The notes under the pieces: generated by a model | Told to the model about the DNA's origin: nothing | Database searches by the model: none | The model's input: the letters and a program-made list of their open reading frames with translations, nothing else | Assembly: GCA_022410635.1 (NCBI GenBank) | Contig: JAJVDF010000451.1 | Span: 226,650-290,649 of the forward strand | DNA from: Tretioscincus oriximinensis | Taxonomy: Eukaryota; Chordata; Lepidosauria; Squamata; Gymnophthalmidae | Length of the DNA: 64,000 nucleotides | Direction of reading: 5' to 3' | Translations under genes and position numbers: made by a program | Part shown: one piece after another, positions 1 to 11,755 of the stretch | How positions within the stretch are numbered: position 1 is the stretch's first letter | Layout of the letters: every line of letters begins with the position of its first letter

Positions 1-392
1 TTGGGGTTTCCCATTCATTGCATAGCCAAAAAAAAAATGAAAACATTATATCCAAGTTAGCTACATTTTTAAGTTTTTCAATGATAGAATGACCAAAGAA
101 CTGAATGTGTTGGCAATTAACCCACATATGTGTATATAACCTTCTAAACTGGCACCCATGCCAACAAGTCAGAGACGTTCATTGACTAGGGGTTCTATAC
201 CGCCTCATTAGTAATTTAGTCTCTGTCACTATTATCCTATTATCCTAATATCCTATTAAACCATCTATGCCATGCACTGTCAATTCGGGGAAATTCACCT
301 ACCCAGTACTCCGTTAGAAGGTTTTGGTTCTTATATTTTTAAATTATTAATATATTACATATTTCTCTACCCAGTTTCCCTTTTTCATTTAT

Positions 393-548
393 CTTCTTAG
401 TGATAGTTTTTTCTATTCCTGCCTCATCTGTCAATGTGGTTCTAATTTCATTCTTATTTATGAAATTCTACACAAATTCATAAATAAGAATGAAATTAGA
501 ACCACGTTGACAGATGAGGCAGGAATAGAAAAAACTATCACTAAGAAG
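393..548. repeat. hairpin: 72-bp inverted repeat with 12-bp spacer
   Basis: The left arm (393-464, starting cttcttagtgatag) is the reverse complement of the right arm (477-548, ending ctatcactaagaag). There is one mismatch (acattg against acgttg), and a 12-bp spacer separates the arms. The right arm runs into the L1-like sequence that follows. It may be a fold-back duplication of an L1 end or a short foldback element. Confidence 0.9.
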
Positions 549-1610
549 CCAGACCCTTTGGCCATTCTCTACTGTTAAATTCCTTATCTGATCCTGTGGC
601 ATAGGTCTACCTCTAATGTCGATTAAATCTCACAATTGTTTATATCCTAGCCCTATTAAAATATCTAAGTACTTCTTCAAATTAGATTCGATTTTAATTG
701 AGGCCGCCTGTCTCCACTCATTAGTCAAATGTTTAGAGTTTTGTTTTCGTGGGATAAGCCAGTATTTTGTTAATCTACTTTCAACTGTCAAAAAGAGAGG
801 AGGAATTTATGCTCCATTAGGTTTAATTTCAGTTCAAATCTAAAAAAGCCCCACTCCCCATGTTTTATTTCCTGGGCTTTTGAAGCGATTTTACTTTCTG
901 CCAACTCCATGGAACCACGCATGTCCATCATTCCACACGCTCCAAGGGTCTTTACTGTGGAGAAAACAGCCTCCACCTATTATCCNATTTATCAGCCTCC
1001 ATTTTGTAAAGTCCAAAATAAAAGCTGCCTCAAAGTTTCAGCATGCAAATTGTAAAACAATCATTGGCTCGTTCCATAGTAGATATTGCCTGGGATTTGT
1101 ATGCAGGCTTGCAAAGAGAGCTAAGCCTTATAGTCAGGCAAGTGCAGCAATGGTTTCTGAAGCTTGTGATGTCCCAAGAATGGCCAGGATGTGTCTAGGA
1201 CAGAGAGGGAACTGTGAAGAAGATTGAAGGTAAATGGGGACATACTTGTGAATGTGCTGCCTCGCTTTTTTTTAAAGCAATTTAAAACTAGTAGTGGGGA
1301 AGCAGATGAAAACATTTTTGCCAACCTAACTTCTGTTAATAGACTCATTGGTTTATTTTTCTATCCCTTAGTTAAATCCTTTATTCTTTGCCATATAATT
1401 TTGTAATTTATTTGCCTAAACTTCCCCAGATCTTTGGATAAGTCAATACCAAGATATTGTACTTGTTTTGTTTTCATATTTAATTCACCAAACTGCCTTA
1501 TTTCAGCCTATTCTCATGGAAGAACCCCCTAAATAATATTTTAAATTTTGCCATATTAATTTTTAGTCTAATTTTTATCCTAAAGCCTTTGATTATGTAC
1601 AAATAGTTCT
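549..1610 (-). mobile_element. L1 ORF2 fragment, degraded
   Basis: On the minus strand, 1,240-1,610 encodes a segment with YLGIDLSKDL followed by MSLLTEVRLAKM, matching the region after the reverse transcriptase fingers of L1 ORF2 (YLGI and the RxxLAKM block). Farther along, 549-860 encodes KYWLIPRK and a Trp-Arg-rich stretch that parallels KYWLEPLK in the + strand L1 at 3.1-5.7 kb. Stops and frame changes separate the pieces. It is a dead L1-clade fragment without either end. Confidence 0.7.
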
Positions 1611-3140
1611 GATTCACAAGAAGTGGTGAATGCACACATTTTGAGAAAAATGCAAGTTTTTTCTGAAGTACTGTCAAAACTGTATGATTGCTGTATTAAA
1701 ATCTATGAAATATTGTTCCAAAATGTACTGAATTAATTCCGTGAACTAATTTTGTATTGAACTAATTTGAGAACTAATTCTCAATTTAAGCAAATCATTG
1801 AAGTCAGGAGGGAAACAATCACAGAGAAAACTTGTCAATGTCATTTCAGTTTAAAGACGGTCATCTATAATTAACAAGATGCAATGCAAATTGCAATCAA
1901 GCATCTTGTTCAATCAGGAACTAATTATGATACTCAAGACTGAATGAAGAGACCATTTTCCTGTACTCATTTAATGTGATATGCAGTGACTACATACAAA
2001 TGCCAATAAAATGAAAGCTTTCAGTGATCGATTTTTACATGAAGGTTCACATATTTACAACTACTTTGCTGGCAGAAAAAGTCAGTTTTATATGAAGAGT
2101 CAGAATTATGCCGGGCTAGTTGCATGTTCACTGTCATTTAGGCTGCACGTACACGATGACTTAAAAACCGCTACAAAATATAGCAATTGCGTGTCCGTGC
2201 ACACCAAACATGTATATTCCATAAGCAGTGCCCCAGCTCCGTAACATCACTCATTGATCTCGTTGCACTGCATTCTGAGAAGTTTTTTTTTTACTCACAA
2301 CTGCAGCGTTCTTGCTTGTTTTAACATCTCTCATATGATTTCTGCACACGCATACACTCACGAGAGTACAGGGGTTCTTCAGAATGATATCTGAATAGTT
2401 TATTCTGCGATAAATGGTGTTTATTGCAGACTGGCTACTGAAAAGCACTTAACCTGATTGTGCTCCGAACGAAGTAGAAAATAATTTTGTGCACGCAGCC
2501 TTAGTCATAGTCAACATTTGGTGACTGTATGTATTAACTCCCTTGATGATGATCTAATTGAAATTACTTGGTCTTTCATTGCATTATATCTAGCAATAGT
2601 CCTGGCGATCTTATTATTTACTATCATGGAAATATTCTTTCTCCTTAACCAGCACATTCAAATTCTAATGGGATTAAGAAAAAGATAGAACGTGATAATT
2701 CCATTAAAAAAGAATTATTTTTCTATTAACTATTTTATTAGAGATTAGATATTAATTAAAGATTAAGGTTAGGCAAAGGAATAAATATTGGTTGATTATT
2801 TTGTCATGTGCTGTAAAAAAAGAAAGATTCTTCAATTGCTTTAACTTCAATGAAACTATTATTCAAAATTGGGTTGGGGAGAAAAGATAAATATGGAAAA
2901 TTATTCATTAGAGATGAATAATATTTAGAAATAAAAGTTGAATGTTATAGTGGTCCCTGTATAAGATCTAAATCATTCCAAAAATATGGAATGAGATAAA
3001 GAAAAATAAGATCCTGATTTGGATCCTTGAAAGAGAAAATTAATAAATGTGCGTTTTTTCATTCTTCTTTAAATGATGTAAATGTCACTTTCATCTCAAC
3101 ACTTCATTTTATTGGACAAGGCAAGTGGAAGAAGGAGAGA
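1611..3140. other. AT-rich sequence, no feature recognised
   Basis: I read this stretch on both strands and found no coding similarity, SINE or clear repeat. The short open frames at 2,011-2,244 and 2,251-2,448 have no recognisable motif. Confidence 0.5.
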
Positions 3141-3149
3141 GGAAATTAA

Positions 3150-5675
3150 ATAATTACCAAAATATACTTTAAATGTACCTATTACAGAGGAGGAAATTAG
3201 AGAAATTCCCTAGGCCCGGTGGTTTTTCAGCCAGTTTCTATAAATTGTTTAAGGGAGAACTAATCCCAGAACTAGGGGTTATCTTTAATAAGGCCTTGTC
3301 AATGTATGAGGTGCCACAATCATGGAAACAAGCAGAAATTATACCTATACTAAAAGCAGGGAGGCCAGAAACCAATGTAGAGTCATACAGGCCTATTTCC
3401 CTCGCCTATCAAGATTATAAAATTCTGGCGTGTATATTAGCAAGGAGATTGGAAAAAGTAATGTCCAGCCTAATTGTAGAAAATCAACACGGTTTTTTTT
3501 AAGGGGAGGAAAATGAGTGATCCTATAAGGACAACCATTAATATCCTGACTCATGCCCAAGTTCATAAGAGGAAGTTAGCCTTGCTTAAACTGGACGTGT
3601 ATAAGGCATTTGACTCAGCGAGTCATGCTTATATAGATAAGATATGTACAAAATACCGTCTAGGTCAAAACTTTACAAGACGTTATGGCACTCTATGAAA
3701 GCAATGAAGGTGTCTCTGAGTATGTGCAAATAAAAAATGGAGTCAAACAGGGGTGCTCCCTGTCACTGTTAATATTTGTTTTAGCAATTGAGCCTTTAGC
3801 TAACATGATATGGAAAAACCATAATATAAAAGGGTATCAGGTAGGACAAACGGAGCAAAAAATAAATTGATATGCCGACAACGCCCTTCTAGTAGTCTCA
3901 GACCCTCAAGTAGCATTACCTTACATTCAACAAGAGGTCCTCAACTTCCAAAAAGTTTCTGGACTGAAAATCAATGTTCAAAAATCCAAAATACTAATGG
4001 TTAAGCAGAGACAAATACAAAGAGGAACTGGGTTGAAATTAGACTTAAAGCAATTTAAATATCTGGGGATGTGGATAACAAAAAACTTCAGTAAATTGAT
4101 AAATATAAATTACTACCCGATATGGAAGGTTAAAAAAAAGTTTTTTCCAAATGGACCACAAAAAATGGAATTTGCTAACAAGAATAAGAATTGTTAAAAT
4201 GCTAATTCTACCCAAATTTATCTATATGTTCCAGACTCTTCCAATATCCATACCACCGGGGAAATTACAAGAATGGGAAATTGGTATAAAGAATTGGGTA
4301 TTTGATAACAAGAAGAATAGGATCCCAACATTATTTTCAACAAAGAGGGAATTGGGTTTGGTCTTCTGTGTTTAAAAACGTATTCAGAAACTTTCCAATT
4401 AGTGAATTTATTAGATCTAGAATTTAACAAAGAATATCAATCAAGGAAGAGGGAAAGGAAGTTAAATTTAATGCAGAATAAATAAGTAATGCTCTAAAGG
4501 TCCAAAAGAAAATTATAAAGTATTGGTTGGAGCCTTTAAAGTCAGTCCATAAGGCATGGAAACAGGTATGGAATTTTTTTGGTAACAGCTGGAGATTGGA
4601 GGCATCTATAAATCAAATAAATCCAGATGGGAACCTGCAAATGGCCAAGTATCTAAAGATTTTTAAGGGACATAATAAAATAAGAATGAGGGACTTAAAA
4701 ATATGAATGGTACATCAATCAAGTTAAATGAGATAAGATACATAACAGGGAATCAAAGAATTAGATTTTGGATGCAAGAATTGGCACTATATTCGTTTAT
4801 AAATAGAAACTAAATAAAAATGGAGATGATGGCACAGGATTTAATATTAGAGGAAATTATTACTAAATTAATAGAGAGTTAGAAAGGAATAGTTGGGAAT
4901 ATTTATAAAGCTATTATAAAAAAGGGATATAAAAACTACCTCTCATTTAAGGTGTATTGGATGCAAGAGATTAATATTACGGAAGAAATTTGGGATGAAT
5001 GGGTAAAACAGAGTTTAGGACAATAGACTTAGCGAAACAGAAATGAAAATTATAACACGATGGTATAGAACACCTGCACAGTTATCTTATATGGTAGGGG
5101 TTTCTTCACTTTGTTGGCATGGGTGTGGGATGCGGGGTTGGTATAGACACATGTGATATGATTGTAGGGAGGTTAGTTATTTTTGGAATCAGGTATTAAG
5201 GGAACTTACATTTAAATATGTCCATGGATTTACTATTTGCTAATTATCTCCTAGAATCAATCTTACGTAAGGACATTATATGGTTGGTTAGGTATGCTAT
5301 ATGGGCGGGACATATAGCACGGGGGTGAAAGGACAGGTCAAAGTGGACAATGGATAACTGGTTAAACTATATGATTGAGTTTATGAGATTTGATTATCTG
5401 AGGAAGAAGAGGTTGAAAGCACAAGGTTCCACGAGTAAGATGTTTTGGAGTGAAAAATAGCAAAAACTCATCACCTACGGATTGTTTTTGGCTACAAACG
5501 AAATCTTGACAGGAACAATTCTGATGTTCTTCGAACAAAGAAGATTATGAACTGTTAATATTTCTGTCTATAAGAGGGGGTAATACAGTACATGGTGTTT
5601 GCATCTTTTGTGTTATGATTGTTTTATGATTATTGTTCTGTTTTGTTATGTTCTTTGTGTTAATTAAAAAAAATA
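3150..5675 (+). mobile_element. L1 retrotransposon ORF2, 5'-truncated and inactivated
   Basis: Consecutive + strand frames encode an L1-clade reverse transcriptase. They run from PRPGGFSASFYKLF and SYRPISLAYQDYKILACILA (3,173-3,502), through LKLDVYKAFDSASH (motif A, near 3,590), to NGVKQGCSLSLLIFVLAIEP (motif B, near 3,740) and then the catalytic region at 3,871. That last motif reads YADN instead of YADD and is preceded at once by a TGA stop. The thumb-region block follows (KYLGMWITKNF, then RIRIVKMLILPKFIY). Near 5,107-5,165 lies a Cys/His-rich stretch typical of the L1 C-terminus. A T-rich 3' end stops near 5,675. Endonuclease and ORF1 are missing. Several frameshifts and stops make it a pseudogene. 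Confidence 0.85.
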
Positions 5676-5679
5676 CTAA

Positions 5680-6200
5680 CATACATATTTCTGAAATAGA
5701 AGCAGAGAAATCAGTGAAGGACATCTTGTAATCAACAGTCCACATCCCCCATGCCCCATGTTGTTCAATATCATTTATACATCAATATGAATTTGAGAAA
5801 CTTTAGAACTAGGATTATGAAACATGCTAATGATCTTAACTCTATTGTTTAAACATTTCATATTGAAACTCCATACAGAAACCAAACAATACTGGTGCCT
5901 TGACCAAATTCATCAAGGGAATACTTTAAAAAGTTATTGGCAAAAAGAGTATTATTTTGGATATACAAATGAAAAATGAAAAACCCTATGGACTTTAATA
6001 AAGAAGTAAATTGGTTACAGATAATGAAAACCCCAAAGTCAGTACGTCAGAACTATAGACTATTGTGAGAAAGCTTAGTATTGTAGATTCATAGTGTCAC
6101 ACTGTAATAAAAATTAAACACTTGAAATAGATCACTCTGTGTTTAATGAATCTATGTAATATGTGAGTTGCGCCTCTTTTACCTGACCTTTGGCTGAAGA
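5680..6200. other. no feature recognised
   Basis: AT-rich unique-looking sequence between the L1 3' end and an L2-type tail. I saw no coding frame or repeat that I can support. Confidence 0.5.
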
Positions 6201-6204
6201 AATC

Positions 6205-6335
6205 TCATTTGTCCCCACTTTTAAATACTGTTTTATACTGTTTATAACTTGTTCATTTTGTACTGATGTTTTACTGTGGGTCGCCCTGAGACCTTCGGGT
6301 GTCGGGCAGGGTATAAATAAATGAATAAAATATTT
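6205..6335 (+). mobile_element. L2-like LINE 3' end
   Basis: The sequence tcgccctgagaccttcgggt, then a gggcagggtataaataaatg tail, looks like the 3' terminus of an L2-clade LINE. It closely matches the 3' tail of the Sauria-headed SINEs at 9,662, 11,485 and 14,036, which suggests this LINE type mobilised that SINE family. Confidence 0.65.
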
Positions 6336-6479
6336 GAATGAATGAAATACATTAACTTTTCCATGATAGTTTAATTTATTTAGATGAACTAGTATTTAAG
6401 TAAGACAAGAATATATTTGAATCCTAAGTGAAGGAAAATCATGCCTAATTAAATGGAAAGGAGGAATTACACATAGCAC

Positions 6480-6790
6480 TGAGGGTCATCGACCTGTGAA
6501 ATGTACTTCCTGAAGTGGTGGTGGTAGCTAACAGCTTGGATAGCTTCAAGACAGGACTAGACAGGTTCATGAACACCAAGGATATAAATGGATACTAGGA
6601 TGGATGTCTGGATGCTGCCTCCAGAACGGAGCAACAGGCATGACTTCTGAAATACCATTTGCAGGGAGTCACGAACAGGTGCATATTTTGCTTTCCTCTG
6701 TCATCTGGTGGGCCTCTGTGTGAGACAGAATGCTGGACTATATGGGCTCTGGCCCAATCCAGTATGGCTCTTCTTATGTTCTTATGTCCT
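6480..6790 (+). mobile_element. CR1 LINE 3' end
   Basis: This + strand fragment matches in reverse complement the CR1 copies at 30.3 and 56.6 kb. It contains the end of the ORF2 region (acagcttggatagcttcaag), the ggatgtctggatgctgcctc block and the terminal tggctcttcttatgttctta tail. It is 5'-truncated and non-coding. Confidence 0.8.
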
Positions 6791-7776
6791 TTTGTTCATT
6801 GGATGACAGGGTGGCTACAGTGGTTAGAATGGTATTTAAGAAGGGGTACAGTGTCCTCCCTTCCTGAATGCAAAACCTCTCAAAGAGCAAAGCTGTAAAA
6901 CAATTCTTTTCCACATCATTTACCCTAGATGATTATTTTAAAATAAAACTAAAGAAGGGGAAATAAATTTTGGGATGCTGTCAACTGCTAGCGCTCTGTT
7001 AATAGAATCCCTATCCGTTATATATATACTTATTACAAAAAATTGTTTGAAAGTCTTTAAATAGCTCTCCCTAATCTAGTTCCCTTGACAATATTCTTTC
7101 ACTAAATCATCACTCGGTTCATTACATCCCATTGATGATAGCAATCTTACTGATGCCCCATGTTCATTCTGATCAAATAAGAAGTTGCATCAATTGAAAC
7201 CTACTATTAAGTGAATAAGAAATATAATAATATGACACTATAATAACAGACTTTGGAAGAGCATTTAAATCTCACAGTGAAATGTGGGCGCAAATAAGCA
7301 TTGCAAATGAAATTGAAGAAAAATAGTGGGCTCTCATTTTAAAAAGTAAAAGAGGGAAAGAGGTTATAATGATATAAGTGTTCCTGAATATGAAACAGAG
7401 CTCATGAGTATTCCAGTAAGGCAGTGAAATCCCTGGAGAGTGGAATCAGCTGACTTTTTAAAAGAAAGTCATCCATTATTTCTTTTTCCTTTACAGGAAA
7501 ATGTCTTTACTTTGGAAGACAAAGTCTTTCCAAAGCCCCCACCAGAACAGATTGATCCAACAGCCCGGGAAGGCCTTTCATCGGCTCAGGCGCTGTCAAA
7601 AGCCCTTGGCAGGCCATTGGAGGCATGATCCGGCAGCACGGTGCAAGCTTTCAGAAGCCAGGGCACCGCCAAAATATCTCACCGGGTCGAGGGAGCTGCA
7701 GCGGGGACTCAGGACCCCTGCCTGGGAGGCTGGGATAGGGTGGATGGACTAGGCTCTATTCTCTGAATTTCATTAT
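6791..7776. other. no gene recognised
   Basis: AT-rich sequence turns GC-richer after about 7,440. Open frames at 7,440-7,628 and 7,501-7,752 overlap each other in different frames and show no domain; I do not call them genes. Confidence 0.45.
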
Positions 7777-8085
7777 AGAAGAAGAAGAAGAACTTGGTTC
7801 TTATACCCCGCTCTTCTCACCTTTCAAAGGGACTCAAAGCGGCTTACAAGGATATATTTTGCCCGAAGGCTTCCATTCTATCTTCCCCACCAGGCTATGG
7901 TGGTTCCCATGTATCTACTTGCAGTCAGTTGCAATTTCTTGCAATTCATGCTTTCGAATAGCTGGATTGGCTAGAGCTACAGGCACGTGGAAGGTGCTCA
8001 CCCCTCCCCACGTCCCACACAGGGCTTCGAAACCCCATCTCCCAGGCGAGAGACGAATTACTAAGCGACTGAGCTAGACGTGCGG
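7777..8085 (-). mobile_element. tRNA-derived SINE with BovB-type tail (SINE-II), full length
   Basis: Read on the minus strand, the element has a tRNA-like head with an A-box-like TAGCTCAGTCGCT and a B-box-like GTTTCGAAGCC. A unique body follows (CCCAGCTATTCGAAAGC type), then a BovB-like tail with AAGCCGCTTTGAGTCCC and AGCGGGGTATAAGAAC, ending in a CTT run. The same repeat occurs at least ten times in the window. attatag at both flanks (7,772 and 8,092) may be a target-site duplication. Confidence 0.9.
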
Positions 8086-8089
8086 GATT

Positions 8090-8735
8090 CTATTATAGGT
8101 AGCAACCAAAGGTTTTCAGGTGTTTCCCAGTAATGAAGACAGTAGGATCAGGCCTTCTACGGGACAGAGGAGTGAGGCAGGGGACCCCAACCGGCTGGGG
8201 TAGCATAGGCTTTGCAGAACTGCTCTGCTGGAGCCCTTTAGGGCTCTAATGGGGACGCAAGGTGCCAACCTCATGCAGCCTCACATTCATTGGCAGGAGG
8301 GAGCCAGAGACCATATACAAAATGACATCCCAGTCTGCCAGCTCATTTGCGCTTTCTAGTATAGGATAGCAGATTTCAGCTCAAGGGGCTTGATGTAGTA
8401 AAAGTAGAAAACTAGTTCTATGGGGAATTACTCGGTTCCAGTTATTTCAATTGCACGTTAAGCTAAAATATAAATTTTACATCAATCAGCAGGAGAATGC
8501 AGTTGACTGGAGTGGAATTCCAGGCCTAGGGGAAAGGAAAGAAGTCCTGAAGCAGGAGTAATACAAATTTGGCAATCTTTATTGACCAGAAACAAAAATT
8601 AAAGTAGCATTCTCAGAAAGCAAAATTACAGTCTTGAAAAGCAGGCAATTAAAATTAATAGACTTTTTCAATTCAGCAGAACAGAAGGGCAACAGACTAA
8701 CACAACTGCAAGACTTTCANTTAAAAGATAGCAAA
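8090..8735. other. no feature recognised
   Basis: No coding similarity seen. The stretch near 8,560-8,700 is A-rich and might be an old LTR or LINE end, but I cannot support that. Confidence 0.4.
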
Positions 8736-8737
8736 TA

Positions 8738-8928
8738 TAGGCTGACCAGATGACCCCTTTGGGGGGGGGNTTGAAAACCCTTTTTGGGGTGCCTCCCGTT
8801 TTTTTCTGAGGAAAATGTTTTCAAAAAAAGATTTTTTTAATTTTTTTTGTTTTTCCTCAGAAAAAAACGGGAGGCACCCCAAAACCGGGTTTTCAACCCA
8901 CCCAAAAAGGGGTCATCTGGTCAGCCTA
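8738..8928. mobile_element. hairpin MITE (191 bp), TA-flanked
   Basis: The ends are inverted repeats: taggctgaccagatgacccc at the left and ggggtcatctggtcagccta at the right. The inner parts also pair (gggtgcctcccgttttttt against aaaaaaacgggaggcacccc), so almost the whole element folds back on itself around a T/A-rich centre near 8,840. A TA at each outer edge suggests a TA target. No coding capacity. Superfamily not assigned. Confidence 0.8.
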
Positions 8929-9399
8929 ATTAGGATCATCTAGTTGAACACACTCCCAGTGCTTTGGTTAATATGGGATTAATAGAAGAATAGTGTAATA
9001 ACAGATTTTCTTTTAAAATGAATGGGCATTTTTTTATTCTTTATTGAGATTTTTCAACATAATCTTTACATTTATAAAGATCAACACATCTGTTATATCC
9101 AAAGGAAAGTGAACACTCTGACAAAGTGATCTCAGCTCAAAAAGAGTTTTATTTCAGCTCTGGATGGTATNTGAATCTAGTCTGCAGCAGTGTTGGGAGA
9201 TGCCGGAAGCCAGACTTTGGGCAGGGAGCCCGAAATCTGGTGCAGCCCCGAATTATATCTTGCACGTGAAATTTCTATGATATCACTTCCTGTGCGCAAC
9301 AAGAAGTGACGTCACTCTGGGTGCCATTGTCTGGAAGTAAATATCAAAATTTGGGAATTGCCTTGCCCTCTTGCTTTCTGTTTATGCTGGATAGGGCAT

Positions 9400-9570
9400 T
9401 CTCTGTGGCAGTCTATGAAACGGTCTCCCCCTTGAGGTGCGTCAGTTACCATCTCTGTGTGCATCCCCTTCTTTTAGATATTGGTGTTTTAATATGTTAA
9501 TTTGGTTTTTCTTGTTAGCCACCCTAAGATCTTCTGGTAGAGAGCAGTTTAGAAACATAAATAAATAATT
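9400..9570 (+). mobile_element. L2-like LINE 3' fragment
   Basis: cggtctcccccttgaggtgc, then accatctctgtgtg and a taaataaataa end, matches the 3' end of the L2-type element at 34.4-34.9 kb (same cccccttgag and accatctctgt strings). 5'-truncated. Confidence 0.6.
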
Positions 9571-9661
9571 GGTCTGAGTCTGTTGACAATTCTCACAGGT
9601 CTTTCCCATTTAATACTCAATACACGTGAGAATAACTTAGCGCGGAGGTGAGTGGGGGTAT

Positions 9662-9914
9662 AGAGCCAGTTTGGTGTAGTGGCTGGGTGTTGGACTCGTA
9701 CCTGGTAGTCTCCCGGTTCGATTCCCCACTCCTCCACGAAAGCCAGCTGGGTGACCTTGGGCCAGTCACGGTTCTTTGAACTCTCTCAGCCCCACCTACT
9801 CCACAGGGTGTCTGTTGTGGAGAAAGCAACAAAAGCTATGTGCTCCACCCATGGTTGGCCACCCTGAGTCCTTCGGGTATAGGGTGGGATACAAGTACAA
9901 ATAAATAAATAAAA
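9662..9914 (+). mobile_element. Sauria-headed SINE with L2-like tail (SINE-I)
   Basis: The head gccagtttggtgtagtggct holds an A box, and ggttcgattcc is a perfect B box. The body (cactcctccac, gggtgaccttgggccagtca, cagccccacctactccacag, gggtgtctgttgtgg) is that of the squamate Sauria SINE. The 3' end is not the expected BovB-type tail. It is ccaccctgagtccttcgggt, then gggtgggatacaagtacaaa and ATAAATAA repeats, matching an L2-type LINE end. Confidence 0.9.
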
Positions 9915-10079
9915 TGATCATGGAGGGACTTTCCAACTTTATGTGGCAAAGAGACCAGGAAAAGAAGCTCCTTGAAGAAAATCAGTACCTGACCCAATGA
10001 GACTGCAAGCAAAGCCATGGATGCAGAGCAGGTGCTTTCAACAGAGAGCAAGTGCCCAAATAACCATGGTGGGATGAGA

Positions 10080-10561
10080 TCAAGTGATGCCTCTGCTCCC
10101 AGGACTCCTGCTGTTAGTGGGGAAAACTACCTTGTTTTCCACTACCATTGGCACCACTGCTGGCAGCCAACTCACTNGGTAGAACCACTTGAGCAATGCT
10201 TGCCTCGCTTCCTTGCTGTTGCCACCAGCATACAACTGACTGGGTGGATGGGCAGCATGAAGCCACCTGCCTTGCCTCCTTCCCTGCTTTTGTTGCTGCT
10301 GCTGCTGCTGCTGCCAGTCAAATAGCTGGGCAGATGAGCTGGCATCTCCTTTTTTTGCTGCCACTGTTGTCTCTGTGGCCCATATGAGTTCTGAAAGGAA
10401 GGGAAGAGAGGCCTGAAGAAGCCTGTGATTTTTAAATATTGTGGGCCTGTCTGGGAGGGGTAGACCTGTGGATTGGGTTTGTAAGGGGGGTATGGCATGA
10501 ATAGGGGAAAATGTGGAAGGCTCTCAGATTTGTGGCTTTGCATCTGCCAGTATGGCTGCAA
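10080..10561 (-). other. unrecognised Pro/Gln/Ser-rich open frame
   Basis: The minus strand is open for about 129 codons from 10,561. The peptide is rich in Pro, Tyr, Phe and Gln, and the (CTG)n tract at 10,289 gives a Ser run in this frame and a Gln run in another. No domain is recognisable. It could be a scrap of a Gag-like protein or chance coding through a low-complexity region. I do not name a function. Confidence 0.25.
10289..10317 (+). repeat. (TTG/CTG)n trinucleotide run
   Basis: Nine or so tandem ttg/ctg units (ttgttgctgctgctgctg and on) form a short microsatellite in the upstream flank. Confidence 0.85.
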
Positions 10562-10870
10562 GCCCTTTATTAGATGAGTGATTGCAGATCCTTAAAATGC
10601 ATTACTGGAGCCTGTTTTAGAAATAACAACAAAAAGGGTTTTAGAAACAAACCAAAGCAAAATACTTCTATTTATTTTATTTAATACAGTATTGTAGTTT
10701 ATATTCTGGATACTTAATTCGGAATTACACCAGCATGGTCCAAATTGGATCCCACAGTTGCTTGGAAAGGAAAAAGTCACTGGTTTGATTTCCTGTGTCT
10801 TCCTGGAACAGGCAATGCCAAGAAATCTGTGATGAAGTGCCCATTTATCAGGCATTAGCCATCAGTGGAA
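10562..10870. other. no feature recognised
   Basis: AT-rich stretch; I see no coding or repeat signature I can name. Confidence 0.4.
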
Positions 10871-10873
10871 GCA

Positions 10874-11183
10874 GGCATGAATGGTTGTCGCTTAGGACTT
10901 CGTCTCTCGCCTGGGAGATGGGGTTCCGAAGCCCTGTGTGGGACGTGGGGAAGGGTGAGCACCTTCCACTAGCCTGTAGCTCTAGCCAACCCAGCTATTC
11001 GAAAGCATGAACTGCAAGAAATTGCAACTGATTGCAGGTAGGTACATGGGAACCACCATAGCCTGGTGGGGAAGATAGAATGTGAGCCTTCGGGCAAAAT
11101 ATATCCTTGTACGCCGCTTTGAGTCCCTTTGAAAAGGTGAGAAAAAGTGGGGTATAAGAACCAAGTTCTTCTTCTTCTTCTAC
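10874..11183 (+). mobile_element. SINE-II (tRNA head, BovB-type tail)
   Basis: Same family as at 7,777, in + orientation: tcgcttaggacttcgtctct head, ggttccgaagccctgtg B-box region, acccagctattcgaaagcat body, gccgctttgagtcccttt tail and a CTT run. About 2 kb upstream of FHOD3 exon 1. Confidence 0.9.
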
Positions 11184-11484
11184 CCATCAACAGATGGAAG
11201 ATGTGTGATATGTATGTCAAAAACAATCGGTCCTGTGATCCTGTTCTTCTTGGCCCCATCTAAAAAATGCAGAGACTAAAATATAAAGGAAAGACAGTGA
11301 ATCTGTTAAGAGAATCCACAGATGGTTTACTGAAGCACAGCAAATACGTTGACATCCCCTAACCCAATGCAGCAGCGTTAGAACTACGTATCTTATTGCC
11401 TATATAGCAAGGTCTGCAAGATGCAAAACGTTTTATCACAGTCACATACGCTTGCATTTACCTAGCTGTTCGGATGCTGCTAAA

Positions 11485-11755
11485 GAGAGCCAGTTTGGTG
11501 TAGTGGTTAAGGTTGTTGGACTCGTACCTGGTCGTCTCCTGGTTTGATTCCCCACTCCTCCACGAAAGCCAGCTGGGTGATCTTGTGCCAGTCACAGTTC
11601 TTTAGAACTCTCTCAGCCCCACCTACTCCACAGGGTGTCTGTTGTGGAGGAAGCAATAAAAGCTATGTGTGCCGCCCTATGGTTGGCCGCCCAGAGGCCT
11701 TTGGGTATAGGGTGGGATACAAGTACAAACAAACAAACAAATAAATAAACAAACT
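11485..11755 (+). mobile_element. SINE-I (Sauria head, L2-like tail)
   Basis: Full-length copy with gccagtttggtgtagtggtt, a B box ggtttgattcc (one change), the Sauria body and the tail tatagggtgggatacaagta followed by CAAA/TAAA repeats. It ends just before the CpG-rich promoter region. Confidence 0.9.

Noticed and set aside
10874..11183. tRNA-like A and B boxes in the SINE heads as real tRNA genes.
   Set aside because: They occur only as the 5' part of dispersed SINEs with LINE-type tails and do not fold into a full cloverleaf.
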